Assembly: GCA_002345505.1 (NCBI GenBank)
Contig: DDWJ01000034.1
Location: 1-64,000, forward strand
Length of the DNA stretch: 64,000 bases
Source of the DNA: Caryophanales bacterium UBA2289
Lineage (GTDB): Bacteria > Bacillota_I > Bacilli_A > Izemoplasmatales > Hujiaoplasmataceae
Direction of reading: 5' to 3'
Part shown: positions 43,534 through 53,346 of the stretch, one piece after another
Position numbering within the stretch: the first letter of the stretch is position 1
How the letters are laid out: the number at the start of each line of letters is the position of its first letter
Made by a program: the position numbers and the translations under genes
The notes under the pieces: model-generated
The model's database searches: none
What the model was told of the DNA's origin: nothing
Seen by the model: only the letters and a program-made list of their open reading frames with translations

Positions 43534-45735
43534 CTAATTAACAAAACTAGGTTTATCTTTTGGATTAATCATAGTCAGTTGAAGTCTCTTTCTGTTTAAA
43601 TCAACACTAATAACCCAAACTTTAACAATATCTCCAACACTTACTACATCTAAAGGATGATTAACATATGATTTACTTAACTTAGAAATATGAACTAATC
43701 CTGCCTCTTTTATACCAACATCGATAAAAGCACCAAAATCAACAACATTTCTAACTGTGCCTTGTAATTCCATATCAACTTTTAAGTCTTCTAAAGAAAG
43801 AAGTTCGCTTTTTAATAACGGTTGTGGAAAATCATCTCTTATATCTCTTGTTGGAGAGATAAAAGCCTCTAATATATCTTCAACTAAGATGATACTCTCG
43901 TCGAAATATTCTGCGATTTTTGCCTTATTTACAGAATTAATAGCATTTTTACATTTTTCAGTACCTATTTCATCAACATTTAGGTTTAAATATTGAAGAA
44001 TACGATAGGCCAAATCATAACTTTCCGGATGTATTGGAGTCTTATCCAATGGATTTATTGAATTGAATATTCGTAAAAAGCCTATTGCTTGTTCAAAAGT
44101 CTTAGCTCCAAGATTAGGTACGTCAAGTAATTCTTTACGACTTTTAAACGGTCCAAATGTTTCTCTTTTATCAACAATGTTTTTAGCAACTTTATTTGAT
44201 AACCCTGAAACATACTGCAATAAAGAAGTGGATGCAGTGTTAACATTAACTCCGATTTGGTTAACTGCAGTAGTCACTACGAAGTCTAATGAATCAGATA
44301 GTTTTGATTGTGTAACGTCATGTTGATATTGCCCCACACCAATTGACTTCGGATCGATTTTAACTAACTCGCTTAAAGGATCTTGCATTCTTCTCGCTAT
44401 TGATACTGCCGATCTCTCTTCTACTTGAAACTCAGGAAACTCTTCTCTTGCAAGTTCAGAAGCGGAATATACTGAAGCTCCAGCTTCATTAACAATAACA
44501 TATTTAACTGGTCTACTTAACTCTTTTAATATTGAAGCAATAAAGCTTTCTGTCTCTCTTGATGCGGTTCCATTTCCAATTGCGATTATATCTACTTTAT
44601 ATTTTTCAATAAAGCTAATCAATAATTTTTTTGCTTCTTCAATTTGCTTAGGGTTAACGTTTTGGCCAATATATGCTTCATGTGGATAGATAACACCTTT
44701 GTCGATAAACTTACCATACCTATCAATTATCGCTAATTTGCAGCCGGTTCTAAATGCTGGATCCACTCCAAGAACCATTTGACCTTTAAGTGGTGGCTGT
44801 AATAGTAATGATCTTAAATTTTCAGAAAAAATATGGATTGCTTGATTTTCAGCACGATCGGTAAAATCAGTTCTTATCTCTCTTGAAATCGAACCGCTGA
44901 TTAATCTTTTATAGGCGTCTATATATGATTCCTCAATTAATTCATTAACAATTGATTTGTTTTGTTGAATAACTTTTTTACTTAAATAATTGAAGATATC
45001 ATCAGTATCAACATCTATCTTAACTGTAATAATTTTTTCTTTTTCAGCTCGATTGATTGCTAAAATTCTATATAACTTAATAGTTGATAAAGCTTCTTCA
45101 TAATCATAGTAATTTTGATAAGTTTGATATTGATCCTCTGAATCTTTTTTTATCTTAGTAACAATTTTTCCATTTTTATAAGTAAAATCTCTTATCCATT
45201 TACGATAATCAGCATTATCAGAAACCATTTCAGCAATAATATATTTAGCTCCTTGTAAAGCATCTTCAATCGTTTTCACTTCATCCGTCAAATAAGGCGA
45301 AGCCAAACTATCTAAACTTTCAATGTCCGGGAATAATAAAATTTCATTGGCTAAAGGTTCTAAACCCATTTTAATTGCTTCGGTAGCTTTAGTTTTCTTC
45401 TTTTCTTTAAATGGTCGATAGATATCTTCCAAATCTACTAACTTATCGCAAGCATTAATATCTTTTACTAGTTCATCAGTAAGCATGCCTTTTTCATCAA
45501 TAAGCCTTATAATGTCATCTTTTCTTTCTTGTAATGACTTGCCATACTCATATTCTTTTTGAATAGCTCGTATTTGTTCCTCATCTAAAGAACCAGTTTT
45601 TTCTTTACGGTATCTAGCAATAAAAGGAACCGTATTTCCTTCCTCTAGAAGTTCTAAAACCGTTTCTACTTGTTTAATACTAATACCTTGAGTTTTGGCG
45701 ACTTGTTTAATCAGTTCTTCATTAATATATTCCAT
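43534..45735 (-). CDS. tex: Tex family RNA-binding transcription factor
   Basis: 733 residues. Order: N-terminal helical domain (QGISIKQVETVLELLEEGNTVPFIARYRKEKTGSLDEEQIR), YqgF/RNase H-like domain (MVLGVDPAFRTGCKLAIID, IAIGNGTASRETESF), helix-hairpin-helix (GLSNKVAKNIVDKRE), and a C-terminal S1 domain (LQGTVRNVVDFGAFIDVGIKEAGLVHISKLS). Tex binds nucleic acid and acts around transcription and translation. Stand-alone gene after a terminator. Confidence 0.96.
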   Translation of the reverse strand: MEYINEELIKQVAKTQGISIKQVETVLELLEEGNTVPFIARYRKEKTGSLDEEQIRAIQKEYEYGKSLQERKDDIIRLIDEKGMLTDELVKDINACDKLVDLEDIYRPFKEKKKTKATEAIKMGLEPLANEILLFPDIESLDSLASPYLTDEVKTIEDALQGAKYIIAEMVSDNADYRKWIRDFTYKNGKIVTKIKKDSEDQYQTYQNYYDYEEALSTIKLYRILAINRAEKEKIITVKIDVDTDDIFNYLSKKVIQQNKSIVNELIEESYIDAYKRLISGSISREIRTDFTDRAENQAIHIFSENLRSLLLQPPLKGQMVLGVDPAFRTGCKLAIIDRYGKFIDKGVIYPHEAYIGQNVNPKQIEEAKKLLISFIEKYKVDIIAIGNGTASRETESFIASILKELSRPVKYVIVNEAGASVYSASELAREEFPEFQVEERSAVSIARRMQDPLSELVKIDPKSIGVGQYQHDVTQSKLSDSLDFVVTTAVNQIGVNVNTASTSLLQYVSGLSNKVAKNIVDKRETFGPFKSRKELLDVPNLGAKTFEQAIGFLRIFNSINPLDKTPIHPESYDLAYRILQYLNLNVDEIGTEKCKNAINSVNKAKIAEYFDESIILVEDILEAFISPTRDIRDDFPQPLLKSELLSLEDLKVDMELQGTVRNVVDFGAFIDVGIKEAGLVHISKLSKSYVNHPLDVVSVGDIVKVWVISVDLNRKRLQLTMINPKDKPSFVN

Positions 45736-45784
45736 TTTTGTCTCCTTGTCCTTATGAATATTTTACCATATATTACAAAAAAAT

Positions 45785-45815
45785 GCTAAAAAAAAGAGCC
45801 TTTCATAGGCTCTTT
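45785..45815 (-). terminator. terminator after the thioredoxin-like gene
   Basis: AAAGAGCCT pairs with AGGCTCTTT around 5 bases, followed on the minus strand by eight T. Confidence 0.9.
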
Positions 45816-45820
45816 ATTTG

Positions 45821-46354
45821 TTATTCATTAAATGGTTCGTATGTTCCTTCTTTAATTGATGTTAAAGTATTGATTACTGCAGTTGGTCCTACATGAATTT
45901 CTTCAAAATTACCATTAACTACTACAACAAGCATAGGAGTAGGAATTTGATCTTTTCCAATTGTTTCTAAGAAACTAGTGTATGCTGGTAAAGTATTATT
46001 TTCAGTATCTTTTGTTGTAAGTGTAGAAGAGTTTAACAAGAAAAACATATTTTCATCTAGTTTATTACCTAATCTTAAAATATCATTCTTGTTTTCTTTA
46101 CAACTGAAACATGTATCTGAATAAACATATATTACATAATCACCAAGCTCTACCTCTGCATCATCTTTCATTTGAAAAACATCTGCGTAATTTTCTACTT
46201 GATCATAACTCTTGTAATCTTGCCATTTTGTAACTGTGTTATAAACAAATGCTATAGCTACTAATAGTATAACTGAGACGATTACAACTACAATCGTCTT
46301 CAATAATAACATCTCTGTATTTTGTTTTTTAAATCCTTTTTTATAAGTCGCCAT
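45821..46354 (-). CDS. membrane-anchored thioredoxin-fold protein
   Basis: 177 residues. One N-terminal membrane helix (about 17-42, LLKTIVVVIVSVILLVAIAFVY) behind a basic start, then an outside thioredoxin-like domain with the redox pair C-F-S-C in YVIYVYSDTCFSCKENKND and the cis-proline region IPTPMLVVV. It could be a disulfide reductase or isomerase at the cell surface. No cognate DsbB/CcdA-like membrane partner is near. The gene lies after acpS and ends in a terminator. Confidence 0.82.
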   Translation of the reverse strand: MATYKKGFKKQNTEMLLLKTIVVVIVSVILLVAIAFVYNTVTKWQDYKSYDQVENYADVFQMKDDAEVELGDYVIYVYSDTCFSCKENKNDILRLGNKLDENMFFLLNSSTLTTKDTENNTLPAYTSFLETIGKDQIPTPMLVVVVNGNFEEIHVGPTAVINTLTSIKEGTYEPFNE

Positions 46355-46424
46355 TTTTTCACCTCAGTATTAACATTTTATCTAATTTTTAGATAATTTG
46401 CAACTATTATTTTATTTTAAATGT

Positions 46425-46769
46425 CTATTCCAAAGATTCGATTATCGCAAAAGCAACACTATAATCTTTTTCATGTGAAATCGAAACTGAAATTCTAATA
46501 TTTTCAAACTTAGGATAATCAACATAAGGTCGGTTTAAATTGTCATTTAATACGATAATATCTCTCATAAAAACTTCGATATCCGCTTGAGAACAAGCTT
46601 TAATTATCGCTTCTTTAGCTGCGAATCTACCACATAAGAATTCTTGTTTTCTTTTATCTAACTTCAATTGATTAAATACTTCGAATTCTTTTTGATTCAG
46701 TACTCTTTTAGCTATTGATAGTTCTATTCTGATATTTTCTACAATATCAGTACCGATACCCTTAATCAT
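46425..46769 (-). CDS. acpS: holo-[acyl-carrier-protein] synthase
   Basis: 114 residues. It transfers phosphopantetheine from CoA to fatty-acid ACP. Marks: GIGTDIVENIRIE at the start (metal aspartate), FLCGRFAAKEAIIKA (catalytic E and K), SVSISHEKDYSVAFAI at the end. The ATG overlaps the whiA stop. The alanine racemase gene that often follows acpS in Firmicutes is absent, which would suit an organism without a standard wall, but this is weak evidence. Confidence 0.95.
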   Translation of the reverse strand: MIKGIGTDIVENIRIELSIAKRVLNQKEFEVFNQLKLDKRKQEFLCGRFAAKEAIIKACSQADIEVFMRDIIVLNDNLNRPYVDYPKFENIRISVSISHEKDYSVAFAIIESLE

Positions 46770-47716
46770 TTCATACCTTCTTCAATCATCACTTTATTTG
46801 CTAAATCCTTAATTGCTCGGAATCGATGATTTAATGCTGATTTAGATATTTGTTCATCAAAATGTTCGACTGAAACATATGATAATTCAAGCAAAGAAGC
46901 TTCAGGATAAGTTTTCCTTAAAAATATTGCCTCTTGAATACTCTTAGGCAAATTAGTTTTAGCCTTTTTTTCTATTATTTCTATGTATTCCAGTTGCTTA
47001 TTTGCAGCATCCATAGCTTTTTTTTCATTTGCGAGATCGCAGTTAATTACTCTGTTAATTGAATTCTTAAAATCTCGCTTAATCCGAGAGTCTTCAAAAT
47101 CAAATAATGAATTGTTAGCTCCGATCACTCTTAAGAAGTCTGCTATTTTTTCAGCCTCTTTAACATATGTTATGTATCCTCTTTTATTACTAGAAACTTT
47201 AGCATTTAATGCAAATTCATTGCATAATTCTTGAATTACCTTAGCTTGCTGTAAAGAGTAAGATTGAATTTCCATATGGTACGCGCTTGTTTCGGGAGAA
47301 TTAATCGATCCAGAGGCTAAAAAAACACCTCTTAAATATGCTTTTTTACAGCACTCATCATTAATTAAACGTAAATCTACATCTTGGAAAAAAAGTGATG
47401 CTTCATTTATTAACGACAAATCACTGATAAGGAAGTTAACCTTTTCAGTGATTTTAGCAACAAATAAATCGTGTTTTCTTAATTGCTTTACTTGTTTTTT
47501 CAATATAGTTAAATCGATTTTGTAAAGATCTTTTGTCAAAGTCATAAATCTTCTAATAACTGCATTATTAGTTGTTTGAAAAACTATACTTATGCCTTCT
47601 GAGTTCTTTTCAATCGAGCCATTTATATGTAACATAGCCGATAATTCAGCTTTATTACAACAGCTTAAATGTTTTAAACTTTGCAGTTCTGTCTTTACTT
47701 GTTGGGAAAAAGACAT
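46766..47716 (-). CDS. whiA: WhiA family DNA-binding protein
   Basis: 316 residues, the usual WhiA length. An N-terminal LAGLIDADG-like fold without nuclease activity (SFSQQVKTEL, HINGSIEKNSEGISIVFQT, CCKKAYLRGVFLASGSINSPETSAYHMEI) and a C-terminal helix-turn-helix (SLLELSYVSVEHFDEQISKSALNHRFRAIKDLA). In Gram-positives it links DNA state to division. The common rapZ-yvcK-whiA neighbourhood is not kept; here it follows lgt and precedes acpS. Confidence 0.95.
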   Translation of the reverse strand: MSFSQQVKTELQSLKHLSCCNKAELSAMLHINGSIEKNSEGISIVFQTTNNAVIRRFMTLTKDLYKIDLTILKKQVKQLRKHDLFVAKITEKVNFLISDLSLINEASLFFQDVDLRLINDECCKKAYLRGVFLASGSINSPETSAYHMEIQSYSLQQAKVIQELCNEFALNAKVSSNKRGYITYVKEAEKIADFLRVIGANNSLFDFEDSRIKRDFKNSINRVINCDLANEKKAMDAANKQLEYIEIIEKKAKTNLPKSIQEAIFLRKTYPEASLLELSYVSVEHFDEQISKSALNHRFRAIKDLANKVMIEEGMK

Positions 47717-47735
47717 TTAAATCACTCCTATTTTT

Positions 47736-48962
47736 TTAAAACCAACTACCATCTACAGTTGAATAATCCATGCCTTTACGCCTAATTCTAATGTAAACTG
47801 ACAAGCTAATTCCTGCCAATATCATCAAAGTAGATGTGACTATCGCTGATTTTAATGTCATACCGAATATTTCAAATACTAATGGATCGGTTCTCATGGT
47901 TTCAATAAATATTCTAACTCCGCCATACCAAACTAAATAGAAAGCTAATAATTCGCCAAAATGAATCTTCTTATATCTTCTAAGAACCAACATGACTATA
48001 AAGCCCAAAATGTTTAGTGTTGATTCATAAAAGAATGTCGGGTGATAATATCCAGTGAAAGGTTCAACTGCATATGAGTGAAGTCCTTCTTGGATGTACA
48101 TGTTATTTACGATAAACTCAGGAATGTGAAGTGTGTATCTTAGATAATTAAATTGTTGATCTACAGACAAATTCATTGTACCGTTGACTGCGCCACCTAC
48201 AATACCGCCATGAGCCTCTTGATTGAAGAAATTTCCCCATCGGCCGAATGCCTGGGCAATAATAAAACCAACAGCAATAATATCGAACACTTTGTAAATA
48301 TCAATTTTTCTTTTTCTAGTATAAAAATAAGTACAAATCAATGCAGTTACAAAGGCTCCATGAATTGCAAGACCGGATAACCCAAATGTTGAAAAATCTA
48401 ATGTTCCGCTTGAAAAACCAATCATCCTTAAGAGCGAAGGGAAAAATCCTCCCCCAACAAACTGATCAAGTTCAAATACTACGTACCATAACCTCGCACC
48501 AATAATAGATATCGGAACTATCCATAAGAATCCATCAATCAAATCATCTTTCTTCACGCCGATTCTCTTGGTTTCTCTAAGTCCTAGTCCTAAAGCCACA
48601 AAAATACCTGTCATAATGAAAAAAGAATAAAAATAAATCGATCTTCCGAATACAGTAACTAGTCTATTATCAAGTGTATATATTGGTTTAATAACAGTAT
48701 CTTTATTAATTTCATCAAAATCGCTTTCTAAAACTGACCATCTAGTAAAATACCTTTGACCTATGTCTTCTGGGGATTGTGGCGGTGTTATATTACACTC
48801 GCTGATCCCATCACAATCTATTTCTTTTAAAATATTTCCTTCATAATCAACAAAAGTTACCTTATAAGGCTCATCATTTTCAATATTATTTTGACATCCG
48901 GATAGATTTAATAAAATCACTCCAAAAAATATAACATAAATTATAATTCTAATCTTCTTCAT
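47736..48962 (-). CDS. lgt: prolipoprotein diacylglyceryl transferase with its own lipobox and outer domain
   Basis: 408 residues from the second ATG (48962, AGGAG 7 bases upstream). Residues 1-23 form a lipoprotein signal with lipobox L-S-G-C (C23). About 33-96 look like a small bacterial repeat domain (YKVTFVDYEGNILKEIDC, ITPPQSPEDIGQRYFTRW). The Lgt core follows, with AIHGAFVTALICTYF and the signature GRWGNFFNQE at about 240-249. It transfers diacylglycerol to lipoprotein cysteines. Most Lgt proteins are 260-290 residues and lack such an N-terminal extension. It overlaps hprK by 14 bases. Confidence 0.93.
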   Translation of the reverse strand: MKKIRIIIYVIFFGVILLNLSGCQNNIENDEPYKVTFVDYEGNILKEIDCDGISECNITPPQSPEDIGQRYFTRWSVLESDFDEINKDTVIKPIYTLDNRLVTVFGRSIYFYSFFIMTGIFVALGLGLRETKRIGVKKDDLIDGFLWIVPISIIGARLWYVVFELDQFVGGGFFPSLLRMIGFSSGTLDFSTFGLSGLAIHGAFVTALICTYFYTRKRKIDIYKVFDIIAVGFIIAQAFGRWGNFFNQEAHGGIVGGAVNGTMNLSVDQQFNYLRYTLHIPEFIVNNMYIQEGLHSYAVEPFTGYYHPTFFYESTLNILGFIVMLVLRRYKKIHFGELLAFYLVWYGGVRIFIETMRTDPLVFEIFGMTLKSAIVTSTLMILAGISLSVYIRIRRKGMDYSTVDGSWF

Positions 48963-49896
48963 TGTCATTCTCCTGATTTAACTTAATATGTTCATTCAAC
49001 TTCTTGTTAAATTCTTCAGCTGAATTATAACCCAAATTTTTAGATTTATAATCAAACGCCGCTGCCTCTACTAAAGTAGCTGCGTTGCGTGCCTCAGTAA
49101 TCGGTAATGCTGCATATGATACATAGGTATCAAAGATTTTTCTCCTATCAGCTTTTAATCCTAAGCGATCATAGTTTTGATTGTCATCATCCCATTTTTG
49201 CAGTTCAACAATTAACGATATTCTTTTCTTCTCTCTGTATGACTTAACACCATACAAATATACTACGTTAACAACGCCAACACCACGAATCTCTAAATAT
49301 TTTTTTAAAACATTCGGAGCTTCTCCGACAAGTATACCCTTTTCAACTTGATATATCTCTACAGTATCATCAGCCACTAAAATGTATCCCCGTCTTATAA
49401 GTTCCAAAGCAACTTCACTTTTTCCAAGTCCGCTTTTACCTGTCATTAAAACACCAACGCCATTAATATCTAATAAAACTCCATGCATGGTTGTTCTTTC
49501 TGCCAAAGCTGCCTGTAAAAAAGAAAATAGTTCGCTAACAAGAGATGTAGTTTTATAAAAACTCTTTAATATTGGGATGTTATAGATATCACCATAATGA
49601 ATAAAGACTTCCGGTACATCAACGTTTTTGGTAAATATAAAAGCTGGAGCGTCTTTTTCAAAAAGTGCTTTTATTCTTTCTTCTTGAAGCTCAGGCTCCA
49701 AAGAATGAAAGAAAGCGGCCTCTTTAGAACCAATAATTTGAATTCTATCATTTTCATAAAATTCTAACATTCCCGCTAATTCAATACCAGGCTTAACTAA
49801 AGCCGGATTGAATACTTTTCTACTAACTCCATCATGACCAGCTAAAAGTTCTAATCTTAACCCTTCAATAACTTCTTTTATAGTTACTGATGTCAT
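48949..49896 (-). CDS. hprK: HPr kinase/phosphorylase
   Basis: 315 residues from ATG 49896 (AAGGTG 6 bases upstream). It phosphorylates HPr on serine 46, the signal for CcpA-type carbon control in low-GC Gram-positives. Walker A MTGKSGLGKSEVALELIRRG near 150, VADDTVEIYQ, EIRGVGVVNV and the C-terminal LPITEARNAATLVEAAAFDYK are family stretches. Its presence supports the reading of cre-like sites at the fermentation operons. Next to lgt, as in many Firmicutes. Confidence 0.97.
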   Translation of the reverse strand: MTSVTIKEVIEGLRLELLAGHDGVSRKVFNPALVKPGIELAGMLEFYENDRIQIIGSKEAAFFHSLEPELQEERIKALFEKDAPAFIFTKNVDVPEVFIHYGDIYNIPILKSFYKTTSLVSELFSFLQAALAERTTMHGVLLDINGVGVLMTGKSGLGKSEVALELIRRGYILVADDTVEIYQVEKGILVGEAPNVLKKYLEIRGVGVVNVVYLYGVKSYREKKRISLIVELQKWDDDNQNYDRLGLKADRRKIFDTYVSYAALPITEARNAATLVEAAAFDYKSKNLGYNSAEEFNKKLNEHIKLNQENDNEED

Positions 49897-49901
49897 ATAA
49901 T

Positions 49902-50462
49902 TCACCTTCTTTGTCTTAATCTCTTTAAATTAATTTGCTTAACGATTCTTATATATACGATTTTAATTATTGTTCTTACAAAATGTAAAAACATTACAAA
50001 TATAATCGGATCCCAATGGCTATTAAAATAAAACTGATCTCTAAAAATAACTAAATCTATAAAATACAATAAAATTAAGTTCATCAAAAAGAAAATCAAG
50101 CCTGATGAAAAAACTACGATGGACATAAAATTCTTTACTAGATATCTTCTTAGTAATTCTTCATAAAACGTCAATATTAAAGCTATCAAAACAATATAAA
50201 TCGGATCTGCAATATAGGCGAAATTTATCAAGTTAAACAAGCCAAAAATAATGAGAAAATTAACCACAAAACTAATAAGCAAATTTACAAAGATATTCCT
50301 TGAGTATTCCATTCCAAGGTTAATTTTAATAACAACAGGTCCCCTAGGGCCTAAATTCTTCTTTTGTTTTTGCTTTTCTTCCTCGTTTTGTCTACGAACT
50401 TGCTCAATCAGTTTTTCTAACTCTTCAATTTCTTTTCTTATATCTTTATCGTCTTTATCCAT
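49902..50462 (-). CDS. membrane protein with N-terminal coiled coil, function unknown
   Basis: 186 residues. Residues 1-38 are a charged coiled coil (KDIRKEIEELEKLIEQVRRQNEEEKQKQKK). Then come about four membrane helices at 58-77, 82-102, 112-138 and 150-170, and a basic end. I do not recognise the family. It is encoded just before hprK-lgt, with the hprK start nearly touching its stop, so it is translated with them. Some Firmicutes carry small phage-holin-like or PspC-like proteins at this place, but no shared motif is visible. Confidence 0.7.
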   Translation of the reverse strand: MDKDDKDIRKEIEELEKLIEQVRRQNEEEKQKQKKNLGPRGPVVIKINLGMEYSRNIFVNLLISFVVNFLIIFGLFNLINFAYIADPIYIVLIALILTFYEELLRRYLVKNFMSIVVFSSGLIFFLMNLILLYFIDLVIFRDQFYFNSHWDPIIFVMFLHFVRTIIKIVYIRIVKQINLKRLRQRR

Positions 50463-50531
50463 AGTAAAATCCCTTGATTATTTAATACAACTATAATATC
50501 ATAATTCATTAAAAATTACGAGATATTATCC

Positions 50532-53342
50532 TTATGCCTGTAATATTTCCTTTAAATACTGACCAGTATAAGATTTTTTATTTTTAATAACTTCTTCTGG
50601 TGTTCCCAAAGCGATTATTTCTCCGCCTCTGTCTCCACCTTCTGGTCCTAAATCAATTATATGGTCGGCAACTTTAATTACATCTAAATTATGTTCAATT
50701 AAAATAACTGTGGCTCCCTTATCAACGATATCATTCAATACTTCAATTAACTTTTTGATATCATGAGTGTGTAATCCTGTAGTTGGTTCGTCCAAAATAT
50801 AAATTGAATGATTAGAAATCTTCTTATATAGTTCGCTGGCAAGCTTAACTCTTTGTGCTTCTCCGCCAGAAAGTGTTGTAGAAGACTGTCCTAATTGTAT
50901 ATATCCTAGCCCCACATCATTAATAGTTTTTAAACGATTATAAATTTTAGGAAGATTTTCAAAGAATTTTAAACTTTCCTCAACTCTCATATTTAATACA
51001 TCAGCTATAGTTTTTCCCTTATATTTGACCTGTAATGTTTCTTTATTATATCTCTTACCATGGCATTCTTCGCATTCCACATATAAATCTGGCATAAAAT
51101 GCATTTCTATTTTGATAACGCCATCTCCTTGACAATGTTCGCAACGGCCACCTTTAACATTAAAAGAAAATCTACCTTTATCATAACCCCTAAGTTTAGC
51201 CTCTTTTGTTCTCGCAAATAGATCGCGAATATGATCAAAAACACCGGTATAAGTAGCCGGGTTAGATCTTGGAGTTCTACCGATGGCAGACTGGTCTATA
51301 TCGATTATTTTATCAAATATTTGGTAATTTTCAATTTTTTCTACTTTTCCAGCAGTCTCATTTCTTCTTGTAATTAAATTCGCTAAATTAGTATACAAAA
51401 CATCATTAACTAGCGATGACTTGCCAGAGCCTGAAACTCCAGTAACTACAGTAAAACAACCGATTGGAAAATCAACAGAAATATTCTTAAGGTTATTCTG
51501 AGTCGCTTTTTCGACTCTTAAATATCCATTTTTATGTTCTCTTCTTTTCTTAGGAATAGGTATTTTATAATCGCCTCTTAAATACTTTGCGGTAATTGAC
51601 TTTTCATCTTTCAATAACTCTGCAGGAGTTCCAACAAAAACAACTTCTCCTCCGTGATCTCCCGCTCCAGGACCAATATCAACAACTAAGTCGCTATCCA
51701 TAATCATTTCATGATCATGTTCAACAACAATCATTGTATTTCCTAAATCGCGCATGTCTTTTAGCGTATTTATTAGTCTTCGATTATCTCTTTGATGAAG
51801 ACCGATTGAAGGTTCATCTAAAACGTACAAAACTCCAGTTAATCTAGAACCTATTTGTGTTGCTAATCTTATCCTTTGGGCTTCGCCACCGGATAAAGTC
51901 CCAGCTAATCTTGATAATGACAAATAATCTAATCCCACATTAATTAAAAAGCCTAATCGAGCCTTCATTTCTTTAATAATTGGTTTAGCAATCTCAAATT
52001 CTTTTTCAGTTAAATTGATATTATTTAAGAAATCCACTAAATGTAAAATACTTAATTCCGATATTTCATATATATTCAATCCATCTACATAGACAGATAA
52101 AGCTTCTTGGTTGAGTTTTTTTCCATGACAGACATCACATGGAATATCATTCATCATTGATTCAATCCAATTTCTAACAGCTTTAGATGTAGAACTTAAA
52201 TATCTTCTTTCTAAACTTGTAACAACTCCCTCAAAAGGTCTTTTGGCATTGTGGTACATGTTACCGGTTCTTGAAATATAACGGAAATTAATAAGTTCAT
52301 TAGTACCATATAAAATAATATTCTTTTGTTTTTCGGTTAAATCTCTAAATGGTTTATCTAAAGGTATGTCCATAGCGATAGCCGTTTGTTCAATTTGCTG
52401 ATAATAAAGAGAATCCATATTTGCATATTTTCTAAATACATTTTCTTTTAAACTTAAACCTTGATCTGGCAATAAGATATTTGGATCTACTTTTCGTTTG
52501 AATCCCAATCCTGCACAAGTTTCGCAAGCACCATAAGGAGCGTTAAAAGAAAATAATCTTGGTTCTAGTTCTGGTACAGTAAATCCACAAATAGGACAAG
52601 CAAAGTGTTCGCTAAATAATTGTTCTTCACCGTTGATCAAAACTTTTACATGTCCTTCTCCAAGTTTTGAAGCCACTTCTAACGAGTCATATAATCTTGA
52701 TGTTGCACTCTCTTTAACGATGATTCTATCAATCACAACATCAATATCATACCTTAGATTTTTTTCTAATTTTATATCTTCATCTAACTCGTGTTCTTCT
52801 TTATTGATTCTAACTCTTGTATATCCATCTTTTCGTAAATTCTCAATAATATTCTTATGCGTACCCTTCTTGCCTCTTACGATTGGCGCTAAAATAACAA
52901 GCTTTTCACCATCATTCTCTAAAACTTTATTAGTCATCTCTTGTATCGTTTGAGATTTTATTTCAATTTTATGAGTAGGACAATATACTCTACCAATTCT
53001 CGCAAAAAGCAATCTAACATAGTCATAGATTTCCGTAACTGTTCCTACTGTAGATCTTGGATTATTCGATGTAGTTTTTTGATCTATCGATATCGCTGGA
53101 GATAAACCTTCAATAACATCGACATCTGGTTTTTCCATATTTCCAAGAAATTGTCTCGCATAAGAACTCAAAGATTCTACGTATCTTCTTCTGCCTTCTT
53201 CATATATGGTATCAAATGCCAAACTGGTCTTTCCCGAACCGGAAAGACCTGTCATAACAATTAATTGATTTTTTTTAAATTCAAGGTCTATTGATTTTAA
53301 ATTATTCTCTCTAGCACCTTTGATTGTAATATAATCACTCAA
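50532..53342 (-). CDS. uvrA: excinuclease ABC subunit A, TTG start
   Basis: 936 residues. It finds bulky DNA lesions with UvrB. Two ABC ATPase halves: GLSGSGKTSLAFDTIYEEGRRRYVESLSSYARQFLG and GVSGSGKSSLVNDVLY, each with an LSGGEAQR signature. Zinc sites: CPICGFTVPELEPRLFSFNAPYGACETC and CEHCQGDGVIKIEMHFMPDLYVECEEC. The start is TTG at 53340-53342, since MSDYITIKGAREN is the family start and no ATG is nearby. uvrB and uvrC are not in the window. Confidence 0.98.
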   Translation of the reverse strand: MSDYITIKGARENNLKSIDLEFKKNQLIVMTGLSGSGKTSLAFDTIYEEGRRRYVESLSSYARQFLGNMEKPDVDVIEGLSPAISIDQKTTSNNPRSTVGTVTEIYDYVRLLFARIGRVYCPTHKIEIKSQTIQEMTNKVLENDGEKLVILAPIVRGKKGTHKNIIENLRKDGYTRVRINKEEHELDEDIKLEKNLRYDIDVVIDRIIVKESATSRLYDSLEVASKLGEGHVKVLINGEEQLFSEHFACPICGFTVPELEPRLFSFNAPYGACETCAGLGFKRKVDPNILLPDQGLSLKENVFRKYANMDSLYYQQIEQTAIAMDIPLDKPFRDLTEKQKNIILYGTNELINFRYISRTGNMYHNAKRPFEGVVTSLERRYLSSTSKAVRNWIESMMNDIPCDVCHGKKLNQEALSVYVDGLNIYEISELSILHLVDFLNNINLTEKEFEIAKPIIKEMKARLGFLINVGLDYLSLSRLAGTLSGGEAQRIRLATQIGSRLTGVLYVLDEPSIGLHQRDNRRLINTLKDMRDLGNTMIVVEHDHEMIMDSDLVVDIGPGAGDHGGEVVFVGTPAELLKDEKSITAKYLRGDYKIPIPKKRREHKNGYLRVEKATQNNLKNISVDFPIGCFTVVTGVSGSGKSSLVNDVLYTNLANLITRRNETAGKVEKIENYQIFDKIIDIDQSAIGRTPRSNPATYTGVFDHIRDLFARTKEAKLRGYDKGRFSFNVKGGRCEHCQGDGVIKIEMHFMPDLYVECEECHGKRYNKETLQVKYKGKTIADVLNMRVEESLKFFENLPKIYNRLKTINDVGLGYIQLGQSSTTLSGGEAQRVKLASELYKKISNHSIYILDEPTTGLHTHDIKKLIEVLNDIVDKGATVILIEHNLDVIKVADHIIDLGPEGGDRGGEIIALGTPEEVIKNKKSYTGQYLKEILQA

Positions 53343-53346
53343 ATTA

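Noticed and set aside
46372..46404. Weak stem TTATCTA/TAGATAA between acpS and the thioredoxin-like gene.
   Set aside because: Short, AT-only and with no T run, so I do not call it a terminator.
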